A DNA stretch of 64,000 nt, from NCBI GenBank assembly GCA_965237855.1, contig CBDEGK010000008.1, positions 434,001-498,000 on the forward strand, written 5' to 3'. Below the pieces are notes generated by a model. The model searched no databases. It saw only the letters and a list, made by a program, of their open reading frames with translations, and was not told the DNA's origin. Numbering within the stretch: the stretch's first letter is position 1; each line of letters starts with the position of its first letter. The translations under genes and the position numbers were made by a program. Positions 43,524 through 52,622 of this stretch are shown piece after piece. This DNA is from CBDEGK01 sp965237855 (GTDB lineage: Bacteria > Pseudomonadota > Gammaproteobacteria > Pseudomonadales > Halieaceae).

Positions 43524-45989
43524 TCAGTTGGCCACTATATTAACCAATTTTTGCGGCACCACGATAACTTTGCGCACGCTGACGCCCTCGAGAAATTTCT
43601 TTACGTTGGGCTGCTCCATGGCCAGTGCTTCGATACTCTCCTTGTCGGCGCTGGCGGGCACCTCCAGCTTGGCGCGAACCTTGCCGTTAACCTGGACAAC
43701 CATTTCGATGCTATCGCGGACCAGGGCAGACTCATCCACCTGCGGCCAGTGCGCAGACATGACGCTGCCCTCGCCACCCAATCGAGACCACAGCTCGTGG
43801 CTGATATGGGGGACAATCGGTGCCAGCATTAATACTGAGGCAGTCAGAGCCTCCCGCTCCAAGGCCAGATCCTGACCTTCGCGGCTCTCGAGCTTACTGA
43901 GTTCGTTGCTTAGTTCCATGATAGCCGCAATGGCGGTGTTGAAGGTCTGGCGGCGCCCAAAATCATCGCTGACCTTGGCGATGGTTTCATGGGTCTTGCG
44001 GCGCACAGCGCGCTGATTGTCATCCAACGTGTTGACGTCGAGCACGTCGGGAGAGCCGGCGGCCAAATGCCCGACGGCCAGTTTCCACAGGCGCTTGAGA
44101 AAACGGTGGGCGCCTTCAACGCCAGAGTCGGACCATTCCAGAGACTGATCGGGTGGGACTGCAAACATGCTGAACAGGCGCACGGTATCGGCGCCGTAAC
44201 GATCAACCAGGGGTTGAGGATCAACGGTATTACCCTTGGACTTGGACATCTTGCTGCCGTCTTTCAGTACCATGCCCTGGGTCAGAAGGCGGGTGAAGGG
44301 CTCGTCAGAATTCACCAGGCCCTCATCCCGCATCAACTTATGAAAAAAGCGCGCATACAACAGGTGCAGGATGGCATGTTCGATGCCACCTATGTACTGG
44401 TCTACCGGTGCCCAGTAATTTGCTTCCTGGTCCAACATGGCGTTATCAGCACTGGGGCAACAATAGCGCGCGTAATACCAGGAGGACTCCATAAAGGTAT
44501 CGAAAGTATCGGTTTCTCGTTGCGCCTTGCCGCCGCAGGAAGGACAACTGGTCTGGTAAAACTCCGGCATTTTTTTAATAGGCGAACCGATGCCTTCGAA
44601 CTTCACGTCGGTGGGTAGCACCACTGGTAAGTCCTGATCCGGTACCGACTGGGCACCGCAGTCATCACAATAAATAATGGGTATCGGCGCACCCCAGTAG
44701 CGCTGGCGGGATACTCCCCAGTCGCGCAGGCGGAAATTGACCGTGCGTTCACCCTTGCCCTCGGCTTCGAGTCGGTCGGCAATAGCGTCAAAAGTGCCCT
44801 GGAAATCCAGTCCATCGAATTTGCCAGAGTTGATCGTGACCACGTCAGTCTTGTCGGCGTACCAGTCGGACCAGCTAGTCGTGTCGTAGCTGAATTCGTC
44901 GCCAGTCTTGTCGATTACCTGGACGATGGGCAAGCCGTACTTACGGGCAAATTCGAAATCTCGCTCATCGTGACCCGGCACTGACATCACCGCGCCGGAG
45001 CCATAACTCATGAGTACGAAATTGGCGACCCAAATGGGCACAGCTTCGCCACTTATTGGGTGTATGGCATGCATACCGGTGGGCATGCCTTTCTTTTCCA
45101 TGGTGGCGATGTCGGCCTCGGCGACTCCACCGAGGGCTTCTTCCTCGATAAAGGCCGCTAACTCAGAATTATTCTCAGCCGCAGCCATCGCTATCGGGTG
45201 TTTGACGGCCACCGCCACGTAGGTGGCACCCATCAGGGTGTCGGGGCGAGTGGTGTAGACCTCGAGATCAGCGGAGTCTTCCAGGCCAAAACGCAGGTTG
45301 ACGCCTTCCGAGCGTCCAATCCAGTTGCGTTGCATGGTGCGTACCTGCTCGGGCCATTGGTCCAGCCCATCCAGGTCATCCAGCAATTGCTGGGCGTATT
45401 CGGTAATCTTGATATACCACTGACTGATCTTCCGGCGTTCCACCGGGTTGTCACAGCGCCAGCAACAGCCGTCTATCACTTGCTCGTTGGCCAATACCGT
45501 CTGGTCAGTTTCACACCAGTTAACCTCGGCTACCTTTTTATAGGCCAGGCCCTTTTCAAACAGCCGGGTGAAGAACCACTGCTCCCAGCGATAGTAATCC
45601 GGGTCACAGGTGGCCAGCTCTCTGCGCCAGTCGTAGGCGTATCCCAGGCTTTTGAGCTGCTTGCGCATCTCGTCGATATTGTCAGCCGTCCAGGCGGCGG
45701 GGGGCACGTTGTTCTGAATGGCTGCATTTTCCGCCGGCATGCCAAAGGCATCCCAGCCCATGGGCTGCAGTACATTTTTACCCAGCATGCGCTGATAGCG
45801 GCTGATAACATCGCCGATGGTGTAGTTGCGTACATGACCCATATGTAACTTGCCACTGGGATATGGCAGCATGGACAGGCAGTAAAATTTCTCGCGGCTG
45901 TCATCTTGTTGTACGGCAAAACTGTCATTTTTTTCCCAGAATTCCTGAGCGCTCTGCTCTATTTCCTGGGAATCGTAAAACTCTTCCAT
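43524..45989 (-). CDS. leuS: Leucyl-tRNA synthetase
   Basis: A class I aminoacyl-tRNA synthetase of 821 residues. The HIGH motif appears as HMGH at 49-52 (PYPSGKLHMGHVRNYTIGD). The CP1 editing domain is present (TTRPDTLMGATYVAVAVKHP), and the KMSKS motif is in DGSKMSKSKGNTVDP. A zinc-like CWRCDNPV/CDDCGAQ/CPSCGGK cysteine set is visible. It is first in leuS-lptE-holA and divergent from the PhyH gene. Confidence 0.98.
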   Translation of the reverse strand: MEEFYDSQEIEQSAQEFWEKNDSFAVQQDDSREKFYCLSMLPYPSGKLHMGHVRNYTIGDVISRYQRMLGKNVLQPMGWDAFGMPAENAAIQNNVPPAAWTADNIDEMRKQLKSLGYAYDWRRELATCDPDYYRWEQWFFTRLFEKGLAYKKVAEVNWCETDQTVLANEQVIDGCCWRCDNPVERRKISQWYIKITEYAQQLLDDLDGLDQWPEQVRTMQRNWIGRSEGVNLRFGLEDSADLEVYTTRPDTLMGATYVAVAVKHPIAMAAAENNSELAAFIEEEALGGVAEADIATMEKKGMPTGMHAIHPISGEAVPIWVANFVLMSYGSGAVMSVPGHDERDFEFARKYGLPIVQVIDKTGDEFSYDTTSWSDWYADKTDVVTINSGKFDGLDFQGTFDAIADRLEAEGKGERTVNFRLRDWGVSRQRYWGAPIPIIYCDDCGAQSVPDQDLPVVLPTDVKFEGIGSPIKKMPEFYQTSCPSCGGKAQRETDTFDTFMESSWYYARYCCPSADNAMLDQEANYWAPVDQYIGGIEHAILHLLYARFFHKLMRDEGLVNSDEPFTRLLTQGMVLKDGSKMSKSKGNTVDPQPLVDRYGADTVRLFSMFAVPPDQSLEWSDSGVEGAHRFLKRLWKLAVGHLAAGSPDVLDVNTLDDNQRAVRRKTHETIAKVSDDFGRRQTFNTAIAAIMELSNELSKLESREGQDLALEREALTASVLMLAPIVPHISHELWSRLGGEGSVMSAHWPQVDESALVRDSIEMVVQVNGKVRAKLEVPASADKESIEALAMEQPNVKKFLEGVSVRKVIVVPQKLVNIVAN

Positions 45990-46083
45990 TTTGGGCTATT
46001 GTGTCCCTGCGGGTTTAAGAAAGGGGGGTGTTGAAAAAAGACCGCGCATTCTATCATTAAAGATATCCAAACAGGAGAATCCC

Positions 46084-46935
46084 ATGCCCGAATTGAAGAC
46101 CTTGTCACTGCAGGATGGCGAGCAGGCCATCCAGTCTGAATTGTTGGCATCCGGCGGCGTTATCGTTGAGGGCCTGCTGAATTCAGAGCTACTCGATCAG
46201 GTCAACCGGGAGATGAGCCCCTTGATCGAAAGCGCCCCTCGCACCACCAATATTAACCCGGCAGTTGATGCCTTTTTTGGGGACAAGGTGCGTCACGTTA
46301 CCGGCATGGCGGGTAAATCCGTTGCTTTTGCTGAACAGGTAATGTGCCATCCCCTGCTGCTTGCGATGTGCGATGGGGTGTTGTTGCCGAACTGCGCCGA
46401 CTACCGGTTAAACCTGGGGCACCTGATGGACCGTGGGCCCGGTTCAGAACGCCAGTATATTCACCGAGACGAACTGGTGTGGGTGCACTACCCGGATCCG
46501 AACCGGGAAATCCAGGTGGCGAGCATTGTTGCCCTGGTGGATTTCACCCGGGAAAACGGTGCCACCTGCGTGGTACCGGGCAGCCACCACTGGGACAAAG
46601 CGCGCGAGCCGGAGGAGGGCGAGCTTGCTTACGCGGAGATGTCGGCGGGCTCGGCGGTGATCTACCTCGGCTCCACCCTGCATGCTGGTGGTGCCAATAC
46701 CACCGCCGATGAATGGCGGCGTGGCTTCCATATCAGCTATTGCCTGGGCTGGCTGCGCACCGAGGAAAATAATTTGCTGGCGGTGCCCCCCGCCAAGGCA
46801 AAGCAGTTATCCCGACGCGCCCAGGAACTGGTGGGCTACGGAGTGCACGATGCCATCGAAGATTTTGGCGGCTACCTGGGAATGTTGGATATGCGCCATC
46901 CCACCGATCTACTGGCGGAGGATAAGCTGGGTTAG
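46084..46935 (+). CDS. Phytanoyl-CoA dioxygenase (PhyH) family protein
   Basis: A 283-residue Fe(II)/2-oxoglutarate dioxygenase. The iron ligands are His127 and Asp129 (YIHRDELVW) and the distal His200 (GSTLHAGGAN), with Arg212 or Arg213 (WRRGFHISY) as the likely 2-oxoglutarate contact. The ATG at 46084 has AGGAG six bases upstream. Family members hydroxylate diverse small molecules, and the substrate is unknown here. It is divergent from leuS and its end overlaps the convergent lnt by four bases. Confidence 0.9.
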   Translation: MPELKTLSLQDGEQAIQSELLASGGVIVEGLLNSELLDQVNREMSPLIESAPRTTNINPAVDAFFGDKVRHVTGMAGKSVAFAEQVMCHPLLLAMCDGVLLPNCADYRLNLGHLMDRGPGSERQYIHRDELVWVHYPDPNREIQVASIVALVDFTRENGATCVVPGSHHWDKAREPEEGELAYAEMSAGSAVIYLGSTLHAGGANTTADEWRRGFHISYCLGWLRTEENNLLAVPPAKAKQLSRRAQELVGYGVHDAIEDFGGYLGMLDMRHPTDLLAEDKLG

Positions 46936-48461
46936 TCGTGTTGCAGATGTAATCCCATGGAGCCTGCGGCGAGCAGCAACAGGAGGATGACAAAGCAGAT
47001 GACGATCACCGGTGTGGAGCCAATCAGTGAAAACGGTGTAGAACCGATCAATACCTGCACCTCGCCGCTCAGGGTGGTTCTCACAAATTGCTCACTGCGG
47101 GCGGTCACATGTCCTTGCTCATCAATAATTGCGGAAATACCATTGTTGGTGGCGCGCACCAGGTAGCGACCGTTTTCGAGTGCGCGCATGCGCGCCATTT
47201 GTAGATGCTGAATGGGACCGATAGAACTGCCGAACCAACTGTCATTGCTGATGGTGAGCATGAGATCGGCATTGCGGGCGTAATCGCGCACCAGGTCCGG
47301 GTAGACGATCTCGTAGCAAATAAAGGGCGATAGACGGAAGTCGTGGACCAGCAACGGTGCCTGGTCGTTACCGCCGGCGCTAAAGCCAGACATCGGCAAA
47401 TTGAAGAAGGCGATCAAACCCCGCAACCAGCGCTCGAGGGGTACATATTCGCCGAAAGGAACCAGGCGCTGCTTGTGGTACTGGCCGCTGCCCTGGCCCA
47501 GGGCGACAATGCTGTTGTAATACTCGCCGCCGGCGGATTCCCGCCAGGGGATGCCAGTAATCAACGCGGTATTTTGGTGGGCGGCCTGTTCCGCCAGCGG
47601 TTCTAAAAACTCACGGGCGCCCTGGTAGTAACTGGGAATGGCGGACTCCGGCCACAGGATGATGTCGGTACCGAGCAGCGGTTCGGTCATTTCGCGGTAC
47701 AGATTCAGGGTGGGCTGGTAATACTCGCGACGCCATTTGAGCTCCTGTGGAATATTGGCCTGCACCAATGCCACCGTTAAGGGTGCCTCCCGCGCTGGTG
47801 CCACCCACTTGGCCTGCTGCAATTGCCAGCCAATCAGCCACAGGGCGGCGATCATGGTGCCATAGATCAGGTAGGCCTGGGGATGGCGGCGCATGTAGGC
47901 CAGGTACAGGCAACTGGCACTAAAGGCGCATATCATTGACAGTCCGAACACGCCGGCGACCGGGGCCCAGCCATCTGCCCAGGTATCGAGGCCGGAATAG
48001 CCGAGATACAACCAGGGGAAACCCGTCAGCAACCAGCTGCGCAGCCATTCGAATATCACCCACAGGGCGGGAAAACCCAGCAGCATGCCGGCCATCAGGT
48101 CCCTGAACAGCTTGACATAGAGCCAGGCAAAAACGCCCTGTAGCAGAGCTAGGCCCGCCGCGAATAACAGGGTTAAAAAGCCGGCCAGCCAGACGCTGGC
48201 GTTGCCGTGAACGTGGATGCTGACGTAAACCCAGGACGCACCGGTACCGAACATACCCAGTCCATAGAGCCAACCATAGAAAAAAGCGGCGCGGGGGGTG
48301 CAGTGGCGCAGCAGTGCCAGCAACAGGCAACAACTCAACATGCCCACGGGCCACACATTGTAGGGCGCCAGGGATAGTGTGATTAGGCTGCCCGCAAACA
48401 GGGCCAGCAGTGAAGCCCCCACGCGACCACCGGGAAGTTGTGTGTCAGTGGTTTGCGACAC
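46932..48461 (-). CDS. lnt: Apolipoprotein N-acyltransferase
   Basis: Lnt adds the third acyl chain to lipoproteins at the outer face of the inner membrane. The 509-residue protein has about six N-terminal helices followed by the nitrilase-like catalytic domain. The triad is Glu272 (ILWPESAIP), Lys330 (YHKQRLVPFGEY) and Cys382 (SPFICYEIVYPD). Its start overlaps corC by 17 bases, in the conserved phoH-ybeY-corC-lnt order. Confidence 0.97.
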   Translation of the reverse strand: MSQTTDTQLPGGRVGASLLALFAGSLITLSLAPYNVWPVGMLSCCLLLALLRHCTPRAAFFYGWLYGLGMFGTGASWVYVSIHVHGNASVWLAGFLTLLFAAGLALLQGVFAWLYVKLFRDLMAGMLLGFPALWVIFEWLRSWLLTGFPWLYLGYSGLDTWADGWAPVAGVFGLSMICAFSASCLYLAYMRRHPQAYLIYGTMIAALWLIGWQLQQAKWVAPAREAPLTVALVQANIPQELKWRREYYQPTLNLYREMTEPLLGTDIILWPESAIPSYYQGAREFLEPLAEQAAHQNTALITGIPWRESAGGEYYNSIVALGQGSGQYHKQRLVPFGEYVPLERWLRGLIAFFNLPMSGFSAGGNDQAPLLVHDFRLSPFICYEIVYPDLVRDYARNADLMLTISNDSWFGSSIGPIQHLQMARMRALENGRYLVRATNNGISAIIDEQGHVTARSEQFVRTTLSGEVQVLIGSTPFSLIGSTPVIVICFVILLLLLAAGSMGLHLQHD

Positions 48462-49290
48462 GAACTCGCAGGCTGTGGATCTTGCGTTGGTCGGCGTTTT
48501 CCACTTTGAATTCGAATCCTTCCAGCTCGGTGCTCTCGTTGCTGCAGGGCAGGTGACCGAACTGCCGCATCACCAGGCCACCGATAGTGTCGCATTCATC
48601 GTCGCTGAAATCAGAGCCAAATTCATCGTTGAAATCATCGATGGGAGTCAGCGCCTTCACCAGGTATTCCGACTCGCCCAGCTTACGCACAAAGGCATCC
48701 GATTCCTGGTCAGTCTCGTCTTCGATCTCCCCGACAATTTCCTCTAACACGTCTTCAATGGTGACCAGGCCGGCGACGCCGCCGTATTCGTCGATAACGA
48801 TGGCCATGTGACTGCGATTCTCACGAAACTCCCGCAACAGCACATTGAGTCGTTTGCTCTCGGGCACCGCGGAGGCCGGACGCAACAGCTCGATTACGCT
48901 GAAACTGTTGTCATTCGGTTCCAACACCCGTGGTAACAAATCTTTGGCCAGCAGAATGCCGAGGATGTCGTCGGGATTTTCAGCGATGACCGGGTAACGA
49001 GAGTGCGCCGTTTCTGTAATCTGTGGCAGGATTTCTTCGAGGGTGGCGTCGGCTTTGATGACCTTCATTTGCGGTCGCGGCACCATGATGTCGCGAGCCT
49101 GCATATCGGCGACCTGCATGGCGCCCTCGATAATGCCCTGCACCTCATCATCGATAACCTCGTTCTCTCGAGCGATGGCAATTATCTCGCGCAGGTCCTG
49201 CGGTGTCTTGGGCTCCGAGGAAAAAGCCAGGGCGATCTTCTCAATCCAGGATTTATCCGCCGAGTCGCCGTTTGATTTGTCATCGCTCAT
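48445..49290 (-). CDS. corC: CorC, magnesium/cobalt-efflux-type CBS protein
   Basis: A 281-residue cytoplasmic protein with two CBS domains (about 65-185: DIMVPRPQMKVI, SRYPVIAENPDDILGILLAKDLL and SHMAIVIDEYGGVAGLVTIED). The C-terminal CorC_HlyC transporter-associated domain follows. It lacks membrane helices, unlike the DUF21-linked relatives. It overlaps ybeY by four bases and lnt by 17. Confidence 0.94.
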   Translation of the reverse strand: MSDDKSNGDSADKSWIEKIALAFSSEPKTPQDLREIIAIARENEVIDDEVQGIIEGAMQVADMQARDIMVPRPQMKVIKADATLEEILPQITETAHSRYPVIAENPDDILGILLAKDLLPRVLEPNDNSFSVIELLRPASAVPESKRLNVLLREFRENRSHMAIVIDEYGGVAGLVTIEDVLEEIVGEIEDETDQESDAFVRKLGESEYLVKALTPIDDFNDEFGSDFSDDECDTIGGLVMRQFGHLPCSNESTELEGFEFKVENADQRKIHSLRVRVANH

Positions 49291-49745
49291 GTTTCGACGC
49301 CCGAGTAGGGGCAGGGGTAACCCAGCGATTTCATGATTGTAGTTTCCATTGTCTCCATCTGTTCGGCTTGTTGGTCTTCAATGTGATCGTAGCCGAGTAA
49401 ATGCAAGCTGCCGTGTACCAGCATATGGCTCCAGTGTGCTTGCAGAGATTTGTTTTGCTGGTGCGCTTCGCGTTCTACCACGGCGGCACAGACCACGATG
49501 TCGCCGAGCAACGGGGAGTCGACATCAGCGGGTAGGTCGCTGGGGAAGGAGAGCACGTTGGTGCTGGAATTTTTGCCGCGGTAGTTGTGATTCAACTCCG
49601 TCATCTCAGCTTCGTCTACCAGTCGGACACAGACTTCGGCCTGCGGGTGCTGATCTTGAAGAGCGGCGGCAATCCAGCTTCGTATGTCCTCTTCCTCAGG
49701 TACGGGTTCAGGGCAGGCAGTTTGAATATCCACTTGCAGTTTCAC
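49287..49745 (-). CDS. ybeY: Endoribonuclease YbeY
   Basis: A 152-residue zinc ribonuclease involved in rRNA maturation and ribosome quality control. The metal ligands His111, His115 and His121 are in HGSLHLLGYDH. The conserved NYRGKNSSTNVLSFPSD segment is also present. It overlaps phoH and corC by four bases each. Confidence 0.96.
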   Translation of the reverse strand: MKLQVDIQTACPEPVPEEEDIRSWIAAALQDQHPQAEVCVRLVDEAEMTELNHNYRGKNSSTNVLSFPSDLPADVDSPLLGDIVVCAAVVEREAHQQNKSLQAHWSHMLVHGSLHLLGYDHIEDQQAEQMETMETTIMKSLGYPCPYSGVET

Positions 49746-50752
49746 GCCCCGGACCTGTCGATAGAACTGGGTTGGCTGGCGTCAAACTTGTCATAGGCAT
49801 CGACAATGCGTTGCACCAGTGGGTGGCGCACAACGTCCCGGTTCTGGAAGTAGGTGAAGCCGATATCTTCGACGCCATCCAGCACATTCATGATTTGGAT
49901 CAGGCCGGAATGGGAGCCGCGCGGCAGGTCAATCTGGGTGGCATCGCCAGTGATCACCGCCGTGGAGCCAAAGCCGATCCGGGTCAGGAACATTTTCATT
50001 TGTTCGCGAGTGGTGTTCTGGGCCTCGTCGAGAATGATGAAGGCATTATTCAGTGTTCGACCGCGCATAAAGGCCAGCGGCGCTACTTCGATAATATTGC
50101 GCTCGATATACTTATTCACAGTTTCGAAACCCAACATCTCGTAGAGTGCGTCGTATAGAGGGCGCAGGTAGGGGTCGATTTTCTGGGCCAGATCACCGGG
50201 CAGGTAACCCAGTTTTTCACCGGCCTCGACTGCCGGACGTACTAGCAAGATTCGACGAACGCGCTCTTCTAACAACGCTTCCACCGCGCAGGCGACTGCC
50301 AGGTAAGTTTTACCGGTGCCCGCCGGACCGATGCCAAAATTGATATCGGACTTGCCGATACTGCGCACATAGGCCTGTTGGTTCTTGCCCCGGGGTTTGA
50401 CCGAAGCGCGTTTGGTGCGAATAACCGCCGGCACTTCCACCGGGCCGCCGTCGGTTTCCGTTGCCTGCTCCATGCCGGCCTGTTGCAACTGCAAGTGCAG
50501 GGATTCCGGGCTCAGTTCTGTGCCACGGCAGACATCATCGTACAGGTCGAGCAAAAGCGTGCCCGAGGTCGCCACGTGCTCGGGCTTGCCACTGACAGAG
50601 AAACGATTGCCGCGGACGCTGATGCGCACACTGAGCCGCTGCTCTATTTGTCGCAGGTGCTGATCGAATTGCCCACAGAGAATGGCCAGGTGGCGTGTGT
50701 CGTCTGGTTCCAGAACGAATGTTTGCTGACTGCGGTCGTCGTCGCTGTTCAA
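49742..50752 (-). CDS. ybeZ: PhoH-like ATPase (YbeZ)
   Basis: A 336-residue PhoH-family ATPase. Walker A is GPAGTGKT at 142-149, and Walker B is AFIILDEAQNTT. The N-terminal KH-like part includes RISVRGNRFSVSG. It is usually encoded with and interacts with YbeY in RNA metabolism. It follows miaB by 75 bases. Confidence 0.95.
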   Translation of the reverse strand: MNSDDDRSQQTFVLEPDDTRHLAILCGQFDQHLRQIEQRLSVRISVRGNRFSVSGKPEHVATSGTLLLDLYDDVCRGTELSPESLHLQLQQAGMEQATETDGGPVEVPAVIRTKRASVKPRGKNQQAYVRSIGKSDINFGIGPAGTGKTYLAVACAVEALLEERVRRILLVRPAVEAGEKLGYLPGDLAQKIDPYLRPLYDALYEMLGFETVNKYIERNIIEVAPLAFMRGRTLNNAFIILDEAQNTTREQMKMFLTRIGFGSTAVITGDATQIDLPRGSHSGLIQIMNVLDGVEDIGFTYFQNRDVVRHPLVQRIVDAYDKFDASQPSSIDRSGA

Positions 50753-50827
50753 ATTGGTCTACTGCCGCTGTGCGGCGCTTCAGTTAAAGTCAAGGATAAC
50801 AAGGATTTAGCCGCAGTCAACACGACT

Positions 50828-52168
50828 TTATTGCAAGTTGCCGCGCAGGGAGTTGGGGAGGGCCTCGTGAATCAGCACCTCGGCAAACTCACCAATCAGG
50901 CTGTGGTCGCTACAGGCGAAATTGACCACCCGGTTATTCTCGGTGCGGCCCTGCAATTGGCCGGGATCCTTTTTTGAAACGCCGGTAATCAGCACTCGCT
51001 CTAAGTTGCCGACCATGCGTCGACTAATGGCCTGGGCCTGCTGGTTGATACGGGTCTGCAGTATTTTCAGGCGCTGTTTTTTGGTCTCTTCAGGGGTATC
51101 GTCTGGCAATTCGGAAGCCGGGGTGCCGGGCCGGGCACTGTAAACAAAGCTGAAGGACATGTCGTATTCAATGTCTTCAACCAGCTTCATGGTAGCGGCA
51201 AAATCAGCTTCGGTTTCGCCGGGGAAGCCGATAATAAAATCCGAGGAGATACTGATATTGGGGCGGATCTTGCGCAGGGCGCGAATTTTGGATTTGTACT
51301 CCAGTGTGGTGTGGCCGCGTTTCATGGCCATGAGGATACGATCAGAGCCGCTCTGCACCGGCAAGTGCAAATGATCGACCAGCTGGGGTATTTCCGCATA
51401 GGCCTGGACCAGGGAATCACTGAATTCCAGCGGGTGCGAAGTCGTGTAGCGAATACGCTCGATGCCGGGGACCTTCGCCACATAGCCGAGCAATTCGGCG
51501 AAGTCGACGATTTCGCCGAGGTGATTCTCTCCCCGGTAGCCATTGACGTTCTGTCCAAGCAGGTTGACCTCTTTAACGCCGCCGTTGGCGAGGTGCGCAA
51601 TCTCCGCGATCACGCCATCCAGCGGGCGACTGACCTCTTCGCCACGGGTATAGGGCACCACGCAGAAAGAACAGTATTTGCTGCACCCTTCCATGACGGA
51701 GACAAAGGCGGAGGGGCCCTCCACTTTGGGTTCCGGCAGGCGGTCAAATTTTTCGATCTCCGGGAAGCTGACGTCAACCACGATGGGATGTTTAAGCTCG
51801 GTGGCAAGATTTTGTCGCTGTTCCATCATTTCCGGCAGGCGGTGCAGGGTCTGCGGTCCAAACACCAGGTCCACATAGGGCGCTCGCTTGCCAATTTCTG
51901 CGCCTTCCTGGCTGGCCACGCAGCCGCCGACGCCGATGATCAGATCGGGATTCTTCTGTTTCAAATGCTTCCAGCGCCCCAGTTGGTGAAACACCTTCTC
52001 CTGGGCTTTTTCCCTTATAGAACAAGTATTTAGAAGAAGAACATCCGCGTCTTCCGGGCTCTCCGCCGGCACCAGGTCGTGGCTTTCCACCAGTAGATCA
52101 CGCATGCGCGCGGAATCGTACTCGTTCATCTGGCAGCCATGGGTTTGAATGTAGAGTTTTTTCGCCAC
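50828..52168 (-). CDS. miaB: tRNA-2-methylthio-N6-dimethylallyladenosine synthase
   Basis: MiaB adds the methylthio group to i6A37 of tRNA. The 446-residue radical SAM enzyme has the auxiliary-cluster cysteines Cys12, Cys49 and Cys83 (HGCQMNEYD, LLNTCSIREKA, GGCVASQEG). The radical SAM cluster is Cys162, Cys166 and Cys169 (EGCSKYCSFCVVPYTRG), and a TRAM domain forms the C-terminus. It leads the phoH-ybeY-corC-lnt cluster. Confidence 0.97.
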   Translation of the reverse strand: MAKKLYIQTHGCQMNEYDSARMRDLLVESHDLVPAESPEDADVLLLNTCSIREKAQEKVFHQLGRWKHLKQKNPDLIIGVGGCVASQEGAEIGKRAPYVDLVFGPQTLHRLPEMMEQRQNLATELKHPIVVDVSFPEIEKFDRLPEPKVEGPSAFVSVMEGCSKYCSFCVVPYTRGEEVSRPLDGVIAEIAHLANGGVKEVNLLGQNVNGYRGENHLGEIVDFAELLGYVAKVPGIERIRYTTSHPLEFSDSLVQAYAEIPQLVDHLHLPVQSGSDRILMAMKRGHTTLEYKSKIRALRKIRPNISISSDFIIGFPGETEADFAATMKLVEDIEYDMSFSFVYSARPGTPASELPDDTPEETKKQRLKILQTRINQQAQAISRRMVGNLERVLITGVSKKDPGQLQGRTENNRVVNFACSDHSLIGEFAEVLIHEALPNSLRGNLQ

Positions 52169-52277
52169 TGATCAGTCTGAGTGTTCAAAATTTGGGCAGG
52201 CGATTATACACGTAACTGATTGGATATGTGGTAGTATTGCGCGCCCAAAAAATGACCAATCACCCCCTGCAATAATT

Positions 52278-52619
52278 ATGGCGCAACCGATATACAAAGT
52301 AATCTTCCGCCAGGAAGGAAATGTCTACGAAGTCTATGCTCGGCAGATTTTCCAGAGCGATATGTGGGGCTTTATCGAGATCGAGGAATTCCTGTTCGGC
52401 GAACGCAGCCAGATCCTGGTCGATCCATCGGAAGAGCGTCTGAAAAACGAATTTGGTGGTGTGAAGCGCAGCTATATCCCCATGCACTCGGTCATCCGCA
52501 TTGACGAGGTCGAAAAGGAAGGCTCAGCCAAGATCAGCGACTCCGCCGGTGGCGACAGTAATATATCTGCCTTCCCCATGCCCGGTGCCATACCGACCCA
52601 GCAGGGTAGTGACGATTAA
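52278..52619 (+). CDS. DUF1820 family protein
   Basis: A 113-residue cytoplasmic protein of the DUF1820 family. It starts MAQPIYKVIFRQEGNVYEVYAR and has the conserved middle WGFIEIEEFLFGER and HSVIRIDEVEKEG. The function is unknown. The C-terminal third looks disordered. It is divergent from miaB; the aminotransferase gene converges on it three bases on. No good Shine-Dalgarno sequence precedes the ATG. Confidence 0.88.
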   Translation: MAQPIYKVIFRQEGNVYEVYARQIFQSDMWGFIEIEEFLFGERSQILVDPSEERLKNEFGGVKRSYIPMHSVIRIDEVEKEGSAKISDSAGGDSNISAFPMPGAIPTQQGSDD

Positions 52620-52622
52620 CAT